This document shows positions 1-8,672 of a stretch of 64,000 bases of DNA, piece after piece. The notes beneath the pieces were generated by a model. That model did not search any database and was not told the origin of the DNA. It saw only the letters and a list, made by a program, of their open reading frames with translations. This stretch comes from Sphingopyxis sp. GW247-27LB. GTDB lineage: Bacteria > Pseudomonadota > Alphaproteobacteria > Sphingomonadales > Sphingomonadaceae. The stretch is taken from assembly GCF_002277025.1 (NCBI RefSeq), contig NZ_NIWD01000007.1, positions 105,354-169,353 on the forward strand, read 5' to 3'. The position numbers and the translations under genes were made by a program. Each line of letters starts with the position of its first letter. The stretch's first letter is position 1.

Positions 1-96
1 GGGGCCGTCGGTCTTGCGCAAGGTCGACGGCCCCACCCGCTGCGACTAACGAACAAGTTCGTAAGTCTCGCGCTCTCCCCTGAAGGGGAGGGTGTA
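1..96. repeat. Intergenic palindromic repeat, family B, cut by the window edge
   Basis: Contains the core gctgcgacta, a 6-bp hairpin (acgaac-aa-gttcgt), then aagtctcgc and the palindromic arm ctcccctgaaggggag. The same core with a different hairpin stem lies at 5232-5348 and, inverted, at 51966-52089. It sits just downstream of the SDR gene on the minus strand. The left part may be truncated by the window start. Confidence 0.75.
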
Positions 97-98
97 GA

Positions 99-842
99 TT
101 AGAGGGCCTTCAGAAACGCCAGCCGCTCGGCCACCGCGCCGTCGGCTTCGGCGTTGCGCAGCGGCAGGACATTCTGCACGAGGATTTCGGCCGGCGTCGG
201 CTCTGCCGCGAACAAGGCCATCACCTCGTCGGCGAAGGCGTCGAGCGGCATATAGGCCTCGCGCGTCGACTGGCCCGGGGTCAGTTCGGTGCGTACCGCG
301 GGCGGGGCGAGTTCGATCACCTCGACCTGGCCCTCCAATTGGACGCGCAGCGCTTGCGTATAGCTGTGCAGCGCCGCCTTGGTCGCTGAATAGGTCGGCG
401 CCTTGGGCAGCGGCACGAAGGCGAGACCCGAGGTGACGTTGACGATCGCGCTGTCGGGCGCGGCCACGAGATGGTCGATCAGCGCGTCGATCAGCCGGAT
501 CGGGCCGAGCAGATTGGTGACGACGGTGGTCTCGGCGTCGGCCAGGTCGCGTTCGGCGCCCGCCGCTTCGTACATCATCACGCCGGCATTGTTGACGAGG
601 ATGTTGAGCGCCGGAAATCGGGCGATCATCGCCTTCGCGAAGGCGGCGATGGCGTCCGGGTCGGTGACGTCGAGCGTCATCGCGTGGAGGTTCGCGCGGT
701 CCGCGACCGCGGCCTCGAGCTTCGTCGCGTTGCGGCCGGTGATGATGACGGTGTTGCCTGCATCGTGCCAGCGCTGCGCGAGCGCGAGCCCGATGCCCGA
801 GCCGCCGCCGGAGAGGAGGATGGTGTTGCCTGTGGTCTTCAT
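99..842 (-). CDS. SDR family NAD(P)-dependent oxidoreductase (DltE-like)
   Basis: A 247-residue classical short-chain dehydrogenase. The cofactor motif GGGSGIG is at residues 12-18 and NNAG at 84-87. The catalytic Ser is near 138, with the Tyr-Lys pair of YSATK at 151-155. The overall pattern resembles DltE/YbbO-like reductases, whose substrates are mostly unknown. It is divergent from an HxlR-type regulator, a common arrangement in which the regulator controls the dehydrogenase, so it may be induced by reactive or quinone-type compounds. That regulation is inferred from position. The substrate cannot be read from the sequence. Confidence 0.9.
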   Translation of the reverse strand: MKTTGNTILLSGGGSGIGLALAQRWHDAGNTVIITGRNATKLEAAVADRANLHAMTLDVTDPDAIAAFAKAMIARFPALNILVNNAGVMMYEAAGAERDLADAETTVVTNLLGPIRLIDALIDHLVAAPDSAIVNVTSGLAFVPLPKAPTYSATKAALHSYTQALRVQLEGQVEVIELAPPAVRTELTPGQSTREAYMPLDAFADEVMALFAAEPTPAEILVQNVLPLRNAEADGAVAERLAFLKAL

Positions 843-880
843 GGGGAGATCCTCGCTTGGGGGTGGTGAGGAGGCCTATT

Positions 881-935
881 TATGCTTATACTCTCCAAAA
901 GAAAGTAGGCACCCGAAAGTGCTATAGTTACCTTA
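881..935. promoter_or_regulatory. Divergent control region of the SDR and HxlR genes
   Basis: This AT-richer stretch lies between the two start codons. It contains gaaagt twice (901 and 915) and the inverted pair gcac/gtgc at 909-922, a layout often seen at HxlR-family operators. The exact site is inferred. Confidence 0.35.
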
Positions 936-958
936 AAGAGAGAAATGGATTTTCCGAC

Positions 959-1351
959 ATGCCGCAGTCCGAAAAACGACCCTACGATCCCGATGCGCCG
1001 GTCGACCCGCGCGTCGAAACGCTCGTCAACGAGCTGATCGGGCGAGTCGCCGACAAATGGACTCTGCTCGTGCTCGAGGAGCTGGAGGAGCATGGCACCT
1101 GCCGTTTCACCCGCCTCGCGCAGCTCGTTCCGGGCATCAGCCAGAAGATGCTGACCCAGACGCTCCGCGCGATGGAGCGCGACGGGCTCGTCCACCGTAC
1201 CGTTCATCCGGTGATCCCGCCCAAGGTCGAATATCGGCTGACCGAGCTGGGCCAGAGCCTCGGCGAAGCCTTTTGCGGCGTCTGGCACTGGGCCGAGGCG
1301 CATCTGCGCGAAGTGGAAGCGGCGCGGACGGCGTTCGACACGCGCGGTTGA
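959..1351 (+). CDS. HxlR family winged-helix transcriptional regulator
   Basis: A 130-residue single-domain regulator. The HxlR winged helix covers about residues 20-115, including the family-typical DKWTLLVLEEL, then PGISQKMLTQTLRAMERDGLV as recognition helix and wing. An in-frame upstream start at 857 would add 34 residues rich in basic and aromatic residues that do not fit the family, so the ATG at 959 is preferred. It probably controls itself and the divergent SDR gene. The inducer is unknown. The membrane methyltransferase-like gene starts 10 bases downstream and may be cotranscribed. Confidence 0.9.
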   Translation: MPQSEKRPYDPDAPVDPRVETLVNELIGRVADKWTLLVLEELEEHGTCRFTRLAQLVPGISQKMLTQTLRAMERDGLVHRTVHPVIPPKVEYRLTELGQSLGEAFCGVWHWAEAHLREVEAARTAFDTRG

Positions 1352-1361
1352 AAGGGCCCGG

Positions 1362-2066
1362 ATGATGGACACGCCGCACGATCCTCCGCCGATGCCGCCG
1401 GCAAAGATAGTCGTCTATGCGATCACTCTGCCGCTCTCGCTGCTGCTGCTGATCTTTTGGCCCGCGGGTTCGCTCGGTTGGCGGCCGGGCTGGCTGTTCG
1501 TCGCCGTCGTGGTGATCGGCTTCGGCGTGTCGGGGCTGGTCCTCGCGCGCGTCAATCCGGTGATCTATCGCGCGCGCAGCCGGTTCCAGCCGGGGACGAA
1601 GGGCTGGGACAAGGCGCTGCTCGCGGTCATCCTGCCCGCGATGGTGGCGATCCTGCCGGTCGCGGCGCTCGACGCGGGGCGCCTTCATGGGTCGCACGTG
1701 CCGCTCTGGCTCGTCGTTTCGGGCTATGCCGCGCTGCTTGGGGGGATCGCGGTCACGGCGTGGGCGCAGGCGGTCAATCCCTTCTTCGAGCCCGGGGTGC
1801 GCATCCAGTCCGAGCGGCACCAGCGGGTGATCGACAGCGGGCCGTATCGCGGTGTCCGGCATCCCGGCTATTCGGCGGCGATCCTGCTCTTCGCCGGCAT
1901 GGCGCTCGCGCTCGGCAGCCTGTGGGCGCTCGTCCCCGCGCTGGTGGCGAGCGGGGTGCTGATCCTGCGCACGGCGTGGGAGGATCGGCTGCTGCAACGC
2001 GAGCTGCCGGGCTATCCCGCCTACGCCGCGCGCGTCCGCTGGCGGTTGTTGCCCGGCGTCTGGTGA
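1362..2066 (+). CDS. Isoprenylcysteine carboxyl methyltransferase family membrane protein
   Basis: A 234-residue integral membrane protein with about five hydrophobic segments. The C-terminal signature of the ICMT/PEMT superfamily is present: GPYRGVRHPGYSA near residue 165, followed by a late EDRLLQRELPGYPAYAARVRWRLLPGVW-like tail (about 205-234). The family uses SAM to methylate lipid or isoprenyl substrates. Bacterial members are mostly uncharacterised. It follows the HxlR gene closely and may share its transcript. The two ATG codons at 1362 and 1365 are equivalent start candidates. Confidence 0.85.
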   Translation: MMDTPHDPPPMPPAKIVVYAITLPLSLLLLIFWPAGSLGWRPGWLFVAVVVIGFGVSGLVLARVNPVIYRARSRFQPGTKGWDKALLAVILPAMVAILPVAALDAGRLHGSHVPLWLVVSGYAALLGGIAVTAWAQAVNPFFEPGVRIQSERHQRVIDSGPYRGVRHPGYSAAILLFAGMALALGSLWALVPALVASGVLILRTAWEDRLLQRELPGYPAYAARVRWRLLPGVW

Positions 2067-2072
2067 CGCCCG

Positions 2073-2402
2073 CTATTTGGCGCGGGTTGTGACGCGAATC
2101 GGCCGGGCTCGCGCCGCGTCGGCGATCACCTGCTGGGCCTCGGCCGAAGCGAGCGCGCGGGTTTCGCGGCGGCATTCGCGGACGTCGTTCTTGCCTTCGA
2201 GGTCATAGTCGGGGGCGGTGCCGCATACGGAGACGACCGCGCGCCAGATACGGCGGTCGAGCGTCCGGGCGCCCTTCTCGGTCGCGAGGTCGAGGTCGGC
2301 GTGGGCCACGACCGTGGTCCTTGGTGCGGGCGTGGTCTGCGCGGTGACAGGCTGGGCAATCGGCGCGGCGGCCAGGGCGGCGAGGATCAGAAGCTTGGGC
2401 AT
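2073..2402 (-). CDS. UrcA family protein
   Basis: A 109-residue secreted protein. Residues 1-21 form a signal peptide ending in TAQ. The rest matches the UrcA pattern seen in sphingomonads and caulobacters: a DLDLA strand, LDRRIWRAVVSVCG, and a second Cys in ECRRE, so two cysteines that could form a disulfide. The ATG at 2402 was chosen because it gives a clean signal peptide. An upstream in-frame start lies inside the regulatory palindrome. Function is unknown. It is divergent from a LysR gene that may control it. Confidence 0.75.
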   Translation of the reverse strand: MPKLLILAALAAAPIAQPVTAQTTPAPRTTVVAHADLDLATEKGARTLDRRIWRAVVSVCGTAPDYDLEGKNDVRECRRETRALASAEAQQVIADAARARPIRVTTRAK

Positions 2403-2501
2403 CTCTTGTCTCCATCGTCCGGCTGTAGGGGAGGGGAGGAAGCCGGTGGAGATCCAGATAATCGATCGTTCGCGGCCCGAGGAGCAACGATGTTGCGCGG
2501 T

Positions 2502-2523
2502 CATTCTGCAAAATTGCAGAATG
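2502..2523. promoter_or_regulatory. Perfect 10-bp-arm palindrome, probable LysR operator
   Basis: Arms cattctgcaa and ttgcagaatg are exact inverted copies separated by two bases. The site lies 31 bases upstream of the LysR start and about 100 upstream of the divergent urcA-like gene, where a LysR-type autoregulatory site is expected. Binding is inferred. Confidence 0.65.
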
Positions 2524-2554
2524 CGGTTCGCGCTGTTATTGCGCAAAAGACGCC

Positions 2555-3436
2555 ATGTTCGATTGGGACGATCTTAAATCCTTTCTCGCGGTCGCGGAGA
2601 CCGGGAGCACACTCGCCGCGGCGCAGGCGCTGCGCGTCAGCCAGACGACGGTCGCCCGGCGTATCGCGGCGCTGGAGGCGGCGACGGGCCTCAACCTGTT
2701 CGAGCGCCGGCAGGCGGGCTATGCGCTGACCCCGGTGGGCGAGGCGATGCTGGCGAGCGCGGCGGCGGTTCGCGATGCCGCCGCGCGCTTTGGCGAAGCG
2801 GCGGGCGCCCGGTCACGCGACGCGGGCGGCACCGTCAGCGTCACGACGATGGAGATTTTCGCGATCACCATCCTGCCGCCGATCCTGCGCGACCTGCGCG
2901 CGGCGCATCCCGAAATCCACATCCACCTCGACACTTCGGACGAGCCCCGCGATCTCGCCGCGGGCGCGGCGGACATCGCGATCCGCAGCAGCAAGCAGCC
3001 TGCGGGCGCAGGTCTCGTCGGGCGGCGCATCGCCGACAACCCGTGGACCGTCTATTGCAGCCGCGACTATGCCGATCTTCACGGCATCCCGCACAGCCGC
3101 GACGAGCTGGTCACCCACCCCTTCATCGGCGGCGGCGGTTCGGTGTGGGAGCCCTATCAGGCCTGGCTCAGGCAATATCGGCTCGAGGCGTCGGTGGTCA
3201 TGCAATATGATTCGGCGTCGGGCCTGCTCGCCGGGGTGCGTTCGGGCATGGGGCTCACTATCCTGCCGGCTTTCCTGGCCGACCGCGAACCCGATCTCAT
3301 CCGCTGCATTCCGCCCAAGACCGAGGACACGACGGGCCTGTGGCTGCTGACCCATGAGCGGCTCCGCCATGTGCCGCGGGTGCGGACGGTGCTCGATTTT
3401 CTGGCGAGCGCGTTAACGAGGCTGGGGCGGAACTAG
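2555..3436 (+). CDS. LysR family transcriptional regulator
   Basis: A 293-residue protein of normal LTTR length. The N-terminal winged HTH occupies about residues 1-60 (LKSFLAVAETGSTLAAAQALRVSQTTVARRIAALE). The periplasmic-binding-like effector domain follows at about 90-290. Variants of this type with WDDLKSFLAVAETGS are common in alphaproteobacteria and often act on a divergent neighbour. The gene is divergent from the UrcA gene, with a perfect palindrome between them. The effector is not predictable. Confidence 0.92.
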   Translation: MFDWDDLKSFLAVAETGSTLAAAQALRVSQTTVARRIAALEAATGLNLFERRQAGYALTPVGEAMLASAAAVRDAAARFGEAAGARSRDAGGTVSVTTMEIFAITILPPILRDLRAAHPEIHIHLDTSDEPRDLAAGAADIAIRSSKQPAGAGLVGRRIADNPWTVYCSRDYADLHGIPHSRDELVTHPFIGGGGSVWEPYQAWLRQYRLEASVVMQYDSASGLLAGVRSGMGLTILPAFLADREPDLIRCIPPKTEDTTGLWLLTHERLRHVPRVRTVLDFLASALTRLGRN

Positions 3437-3440
3437 CCAC

Positions 3441-3932
3441 CTATCCGAGCCGCGCGCAACCCAGTGCCGCCGCGTCGATCGCGGTCGCGGCGCCGCGCAG
3501 GCGATAGGTGTCGGCGATCGCTCCGCCGCGCGTGGACACGCTCTCGACGCTCATGCTCGGCGCCGATCGCATCGCCGCGATGATCCCCGCGTCCATCCGC
3601 GTGTCGCTCGCCCAGCCGTGGACCCCGTTGCCGGTCAGGATGAAGCGGCGGCTGCCGATCGTCAGGCGCAGTTCGGCGCCGTCGCGCCGCGGCTTCGAGA
3701 GGCGGACGTAGAATTGGCCGCGGATGCGCGATTTGGGCCAATAGCCGACGCTCGCATAGCCCTTGACCTCGGGCGCGCCGATCGTCGCCGCGGGCGCCGC
3801 GATCGCGTAGCAGCGCGGGGCGGCCGGATCGCGGAAGGCGCCCCAGCCGTCGAAAACGCCGAGCGCGGTGGGCGCCGCCGCCGCGGCCACGGGAAGGGCC
3901 AGCGTCAGAAGGAATGGAAGGGCGCGCCGCAT
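3441..3932 (-). CDS. Secreted protein resembling the invasion-associated locus B family
   Basis: A 163-residue protein with a signal peptide (residues 1-20, cut after AAA). The mature part begins GVFDGWGAFRDPAAPRCYAI and ends with a second Cys in LGCARLG. Its W-x-x-F...C start, repeated short strands and terminal AAALGC pattern resemble IalB-type periplasmic proteins, but the similarity is weak and judged by eye. The ATG at 3932 was chosen over 4013 because it starts a clean signal peptide. Its 3' end faces the end of the LysR gene, 4 bases away. Confidence 0.6.
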   Translation of the reverse strand: MRRALPFLLTLALPVAAAAAPTALGVFDGWGAFRDPAAPRCYAIAAPAATIGAPEVKGYASVGYWPKSRIRGQFYVRLSKPRRDGAELRLTIGSRRFILTGNGVHGWASDTRMDAGIIAAMRSAPSMSVESVSTRGGAIADTYRLRGAATAIDAAALGCARLG

Positions 3933-4104
3933 CGCACCCTCGTTTGCGCGATTGGGGATGCTTTGCAAGCATGGCTTGCGCGGCGCGGTGCGTGCGTTAA
4001 GGAAGGTGGACATTTTCAGGGGCAGGGAATCGCGGCGCCGAATCGCCCGCGAGCCGCCGCCCCTTCAGGGACTTCTCCCGAACAGGCAGGGATGACAAAT
4101 TAGA

Positions 4105-5220
4105 ATGAAAGCGACGATCGAACGCGCAGTGCTTCTGAAAAGCCTCGGCCACGTCCAGTCGGTGGTCGAACGGCGCAATACCATTCCCATCCTGTCGAAC
4201 GTGCTGATCGAGGCCGACGCCTCGGGCCAATTGAAGCTGATGGCGACCGACCTCGACCTGCAGGTCGTCGAGACCGTCGCGGCGAAGGTCGAGACGCCGG
4301 GCACGACCACCGTGTCGGCGCACACCTTGTTCGAGATCGCGCGCAAGCTGCCCGAGGGCGCCGAGGTCAGCCTGTCGGCCGCCGAAGGCAAGATGCAGGT
4401 CAAGGCCGGCCGCTCGAACTTCAACCTGCCGACGCTGCCGCGCGACGATTTCCCGGTGATCGCCGAAGGCGACCTGCCGACCAGCTTCGAACTTCCGGTC
4501 GCCGAGCTGATCCAGATCATCGACAAGACGCGCTTCGCCATCTCGACCGAGGAAACGCGCTATTATCTGAACGGCATCTTCCTGCACGTCGCCGAGGATG
4601 CGACCGGCCCGGTGCTGAAGGCCGCGGCGACCGACGGTCATCGGCTGGCGCGCTACACGGTGACGCGCCCCGAAGGCGCGACCGGCATGCCCGACGTCAT
4701 CGTGCCGCGCAAATGCGTCGGCGAGATCCGCAAGCTGCTCGACGAGGCCGAAGGCAATGTCGAGATCAGCCTGTCGGCGTCGAAAATCCGCTTCCAGCTC
4801 GGCAACGCCGTGCTGACCTCGAAGCTGATCGACGGCACCTTCCCCGACTACAGCCGCGTCATCCCGACCGCGAACGACAAGCTGCTCAAGGTCGATCCCA
4901 AGAGCCTGTTCCAGGGCGTCGACCGCGTCTCGACCATCGCGAGCGAAAAGACCCGCGCGGTCAAGGTCGGGCTCGACAAGGACCGCATCACGCTGAGCGT
5001 CACTAGCCCCGAGAACGGCACCGCGGCCGAGGAACTGGCGGCCGGCTATGACAGCGACGCGATGGAGATCGGTTTCAACGCGCGCTACCTGTCCGACATC
5101 CTGGGCCAGGTCGACGGCGACAGCGTCGAATTGCATCTGGCCGATGCCAACGCGCCGACGCTGATCCGCGAAAGCGAGAAGAGCCCGGCGCTCTATGTGC
5201 TGATGCCGATGCGGGTGTGA
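4105..5220 (+). CDS. dnaN: DNA polymerase III subunit beta (sliding clamp)
   Basis: A 371-residue protein, the usual length for the beta clamp. The order of the three clamp domains is clear: MKATIERAVLLKSLGHVQSVVERRNTIPILSNVLIEA at the start, a middle domain with ATDGHRLARY near residue 175, and the end SPALYVLMPMRV. It forms a ring dimer that tethers Pol III and other partners to DNA. dnaA and recF are not beside it, so the gene is detached from the classical dnaA-dnaN-recF cluster, as in many alphaproteobacteria. An agggatgac segment precedes the ATG. Confidence 0.98.
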   Translation: MKATIERAVLLKSLGHVQSVVERRNTIPILSNVLIEADASGQLKLMATDLDLQVVETVAAKVETPGTTTVSAHTLFEIARKLPEGAEVSLSAAEGKMQVKAGRSNFNLPTLPRDDFPVIAEGDLPTSFELPVAELIQIIDKTRFAISTEETRYYLNGIFLHVAEDATGPVLKAAATDGHRLARYTVTRPEGATGMPDVIVPRKCVGEIRKLLDEAEGNVEISLSASKIRFQLGNAVLTSKLIDGTFPDYSRVIPTANDKLLKVDPKSLFQGVDRVSTIASEKTRAVKVGLDKDRITLSVTSPENGTAAEELAAGYDSDAMEIGFNARYLSDILGQVDGDSVELHLADANAPTLIRESEKSPALYVLMPMRV

Positions 5221-5231
5221 CATTCCTTAAG

Positions 5232-5348
5232 CCCCTCCTCTTCAGAGGAGGGGTTGGGGTGGTGGCGCGCAAGATGTCCGGCACCACCCCGCTGCGACTA
5301 GCGCGCAAAGCGCGCAAGTCTCGCTGCCCCTCCTCTGAAGAGGAGGGG
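5232..5348. repeat. Intergenic palindromic repeat, family B
   Basis: Two outer palindromic arms (cccctcctcttcagagg-type and its mate) enclose gttggggtggtgg, the core gctgcgacta, a gcgcgc-aaa-gcgcgc hairpin, and aagtctcgc. It lies between the convergent ends of dnaN and the sugar dehydrogenase gene, where the folded transcript could also help termination (tttt follows the right arm). Other copies are at 1-96 and 51966-52089, and a variant is at 35894-35955. Confidence 0.85.
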
Positions 5349-5354
5349 TTTTGC

Positions 5355-6695
5355 TCACCCTGCCTTCGCGACCCGCCAGATCACGCCGCCGGTATCGTCG
5401 GCGACCAGCGCGCTCCCGTCTTTCGCGACCTTGACATCGGCGGGGCGGCCGCGCGTCGTCTTGCCGTCTTTGGCTAGGAAGCCGTCGAGCAGGGTGACCG
5501 GCAGCGCATCGACGGGCTTGTCGCGCGCGCCGAACTTCACGAATACCACGCTATAGCCTGACACCGGCTCGCGGTTCCACGATCCGTGCAGCGCGATCAG
5601 CGCGCCGTTCGCCCATCGCTCGCCGAGATCGAGCCCCTCGGTGAAGGTGAAGCCGAGCGGCGCGACATGCGCGCCAAGGGCATAGTCGGGGCGCTTGACA
5701 TATTGCCGGCGATCTTCGGCGTCGGGTTCGACGCGCGGGTCGACGAAGCCGCCCCAATAATACCAGGGCCAGCCGAAGAAATCGCCCTCGTCGACATTGG
5801 TCAGATAGTCGGGAACGAGGTCGGAGCCGAGCATGTCGCGTTCGTTGACGACGGTCCAGAGCTGGTCGCTGCCCGGATACCAGGCGAGGCCGACCGGGTT
5901 GCGCAGACCCGCGGCGAAGGTCCGGACATAGCCGTTCTCGGGCCGCACCTCGAGTACCGCGGCGCGGCGGAACTCGTTGTTCACGCCCTTTTCACCGATA
6001 TTGCTGTCGGCGCCGACGCCGACATAGAGCCAGCCGTTCGGCGCCGCGACGAGGCTCTTGGTCCAGTGGCGGTTGGTGCCCTTCGCGGGCAGGTCGGCGA
6101 TCTTCTTGGGCTTGCCCGCCATCTTCGTCGCGCCCTCGACATAGGGGAAGGCGAGCAGCGCGTCGGTGTTCGCGACATAAAGGGTGTCGCCGACCAGCGC
6201 CATGCCATAGGGCGAGTTGAGGCCGGTGATATAGGCGCTCTTGACCTCGGCCTTGCCGTCGCCGTCGGCATCGCGGAGCAGGGTGATGCGGTTCGCCGAC
6301 GCGCCGCCGGCGCCGGCCTTGCTCATCAGGCTGCCCATCACCTTGCCCTCGATGCCCGAGGTATCGCGCGGCGGGCTCTGCGCTTCGGCGACGAGGATGT
6401 CGCCGTTCGGCAGCACGAAGATCGAACGCGGATGGTCCAGGCCTTCGGCGAAGCGCTGAACCGCCAGCCCCGCCGCCGCCGTCGGTGCCTGGCCTGCGGG
6501 CCAATGGGTCGCCTCGGGCACGTTCATCGTCGGGAAGGTCTCGGGCCGCTGCGCCGCCATCACCGGCACCCGCCCGCTGAGTTCGGCGGTCGAGAAGCGC
6601 GCGACGTCGGGACGCGACATCACATAGAAGGTGATCCCGCCGGCGATCAGGAGGACGACCAGGGCGAGGGCGGCATATTTCAGGATCTTGCGCAT
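5355..6695 (-). CDS. PQQ-dependent sugar dehydrogenase / L-sorbosone dehydrogenase family protein
   Basis: A 446-residue protein with an N-terminal membrane anchor or signal (residues 5-28). It is followed by a six-bladed propeller of the GDH/sorbosone type: HPRSIFVLPNGDILVAEA near 90, DADGDGKAEV, SPYGMALVGDTLYVANTD, HWTKSLVAAPNGWLYVGVGADSN, and GLRNPVGLAWYPGSDQLW. It ends with the typical LIALHGSWNREPVSGYSVVFV and GRPADVKVAKDGSALVADD. Members oxidise sugars or aldoses in the periplasm with PQQ. The actual substrate is unknown, and no PQQ synthesis genes are in the window. Confidence 0.88.
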   Translation of the reverse strand: MRKILKYAALALVVLLIAGGITFYVMSRPDVARFSTAELSGRVPVMAAQRPETFPTMNVPEATHWPAGQAPTAAAGLAVQRFAEGLDHPRSIFVLPNGDILVAEAQSPPRDTSGIEGKVMGSLMSKAGAGGASANRITLLRDADGDGKAEVKSAYITGLNSPYGMALVGDTLYVANTDALLAFPYVEGATKMAGKPKKIADLPAKGTNRHWTKSLVAAPNGWLYVGVGADSNIGEKGVNNEFRRAAVLEVRPENGYVRTFAAGLRNPVGLAWYPGSDQLWTVVNERDMLGSDLVPDYLTNVDEGDFFGWPWYYWGGFVDPRVEPDAEDRRQYVKRPDYALGAHVAPLGFTFTEGLDLGERWANGALIALHGSWNREPVSGYSVVFVKFGARDKPVDALPVTLLDGFLAKDGKTTRGRPADVKVAKDGSALVADDTGGVIWRVAKAG

Positions 6696-6867
6696 GCTGT
6701 CTGTCTACACCGGCGGATCGCGGCGGCAAAGGGGCGAAACGCGGGCGCGACAGGGTTAACAGAAAGGCGCCCGCGATTAACCTTACCTGACTGTTCATCA
6801 CGGTTGGGAACGGCGCGGTCAGGGCGGATCGCTACAGCCCGGTCTCCACACGGAAACCGGGGACGCG

Positions 6868-7083
6868 ATGCAGCTTTCAGCACCTTTTCTCGCCGATCGC
6901 GCCGCGGTCGACGACGCCTATGCGCTGATCGATCTGCACGGCGACGAAGCGGGCTTCGCCGCGGCGGCGCGCGCCGAGCAATATCGCGTGCTCGGCAACC
7001 ATCTTCATTTCGCGCGCTGGCGGCAGATCGAGCGACTGATCACCTATCTGTCGGTCGAGAGCGCGCTCGACACGGTGCATTGA
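6868..7083 (+). CDS. Small conserved-looking hypothetical protein
   Basis: A 71-residue soluble protein, acidic at the start and His/Arg-rich at the end, with no signal peptide or membrane segment. It stands alone between the divergent dehydrogenase gene and the convergent GGDEF gene, 15 bases from the end of the latter. Codon use matches its neighbours. No family was recognised. A ggggac precedes the ATG at a plausible ribosome-binding distance. Confidence 0.6.
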   Translation: MQLSAPFLADRAAVDDAYALIDLHGDEAGFAAAARAEQYRVLGNHLHFARWRQIERLITYLSVESALDTVH

Positions 7084-7098
7084 GGCGAGCCCTCCGCG

Positions 7099-8607
7099 TT
7101 AATCGGCCATGCTGTTCTTGGCCGAAGCGATCGAGCGGTTGCGGCCGTCCCGCTTCGCCCGATAGAGCGCGGCATCGGCGTCGGCGATCAACAGCGCGGC
7201 GTTTCCGCCCTCGGCCCGATCAACATGGCCGATGCCGATACTCACCGTGACCCGACCGCCCGGGGCCGGCGAAGGCAGATCGAGGCGTTCGACCGCGCAC
7301 CGAATCGTTTCGGCGAGCGCCATCGCCTCAGCGAGATTCGCGGCGGGCAGGATCACCGCGAACTCCTCGCCGCCATAGCGTGCGACGAGGTCGGACCCGC
7401 GCGTCGCGCAGCCGGCCAGCGCCTCTGCCACGGCCCGCAGCCGCTGGTCGCCCACCGGATGGCCAAGCCCGTCGTTGAGCAGCTTGAACTGATCGACGTC
7501 GATCATCAGCAGCGCCATCCCGTTTCCGGACCGTGCGGCGCGATCCCATTCGCGGCGCAGGCTTTCGTCGAACTGGCGCCGGTTCGCGAGGCCGGTCAGC
7601 GCGTCGATGCGCGACAGCCGCTCGAGCCGGCTCTGGGCGTCGAGGCTGCGCAGCTGGACGAGGATGGTGCGCAGGCCATAGCCGAGGATCGCCGCGCCGC
7701 AGCCCGCTATCGCCAGTGCGGGGTCGATCCGGACCAGCGAAGCGGAAACCATCAGCAGCGTCGCGGGCAGCATCAGCGGCGCCGCGGCCTGCACGACATG
7801 CGGAAAGGCCGGCGAGGTGCGGAGCACGCCCTTGCCCGGCATGTGGTGCGCGATCGCGAGGCCCGCGAGCAAAGTGAACGGCAGCCCGATCACCAGGTCC
7901 GACGGCGATCCATAATAGACGTCGGCATAGAGATGGTTGATGAAGGCGGCGGTCGCCAGATAGGCGAAGGCGAAGAGGGTCAGACTGCGAAAACAGGCAC
8001 GCCGAACCGGATCGGCGCTCGCCAGAAAGCGGATCGCCGCGAACAGCGCGATGAACAGATTCTCGATGTCGAACATCAGACGGAGGGCGAGCAGATTGGA
8101 GGCGCTCGTGTCGGCCAGCGTCGCAAAGGCGAAGGTGTGGCGGAAGAACAGATAGCCCAGGATCGCCGCGAGCGCCGCGTCGATCAAGCGAACCGGCCAG
8201 GATTCGCGGTCGGGGGCCGCGAGCACGAAGATGATCGGGACGCCGTAGAGGATGAAGAGCAACAGGGTGAAACCGGCGGCACCTGACCAGCTGTCGAGCC
8301 ACAACCCCGCGAGCAGATTGCTCGCCATCCCGCCGGCCCACAGCAGCATCGCGGCCCCCAGTGCGATCCAGCCCTCCACGAAGGCGTCGCGCCGGGCGCG
8401 TTGGAAACAGGCCGCGGTCGCCAGGAGCGGCGCGAAAACCAGAAAAAGCAGCGACAGGAGCCAGGCCTTGCCGCCGCCGAGGGCGATCGCGGATGCGTGC
8501 GCGGCGACAAATGCGAGCGGCAGGAGAATGTCCGGATGCCGGCGCCAGGTCGCGGAGCGCGCCGGGAAGGCCGAATCTTCGGCTTTATCCTGCAAAGACA
8601 TGCCCAT
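7099..8607 (-). CDS. Membrane-bound diguanylate cyclase (GGDEF)
   Basis: A 502-residue protein. About residues 25-300 hold eight to ten hydrophobic segments without a recognised sensor family. The C-terminal GGDEF domain starts at ALTGLANRRQFDE near 340, and the active site is YGGEEF near 410, so catalysis is expected. The upstream RGSD is in the right place for an RxxD inhibitory site, so product inhibition is likely. It would make cyclic di-GMP at the membrane. PilZ and EAL proteins are encoded elsewhere in the window. The signal sensed is unknown. Confidence 0.92.
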   Translation of the reverse strand: MGMSLQDKAEDSAFPARSATWRRHPDILLPLAFVAAHASAIALGGGKAWLLSLLFLVFAPLLATAACFQRARRDAFVEGWIALGAAMLLWAGGMASNLLAGLWLDSWSGAAGFTLLLFILYGVPIIFVLAAPDRESWPVRLIDAALAAILGYLFFRHTFAFATLADTSASNLLALRLMFDIENLFIALFAAIRFLASADPVRRACFRSLTLFAFAYLATAAFINHLYADVYYGSPSDLVIGLPFTLLAGLAIAHHMPGKGVLRTSPAFPHVVQAAAPLMLPATLLMVSASLVRIDPALAIAGCGAAILGYGLRTILVQLRSLDAQSRLERLSRIDALTGLANRRQFDESLRREWDRAARSGNGMALLMIDVDQFKLLNDGLGHPVGDQRLRAVAEALAGCATRGSDLVARYGGEEFAVILPAANLAEAMALAETIRCAVERLDLPSPAPGGRVTVSIGIGHVDRAEGGNAALLIADADAALYRAKRDGRNRSIASAKNSMAD

Positions 8608-8672
8608 GCCTGCCTCTTACCACGCCGATGCGGCGCCGCCATCGGTTATCGGGCGGGCGCAGCGGGACAGGT

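Noticed and set aside
3997..5223. Long open frame of about 400 codons on the minus strand over dnaN
   Set aside because: It mirrors the codon pattern of dnaN in a GC-rich genome, is Arg/Asp/Gly-rich without any motif, and dnaN on the other strand is certain.
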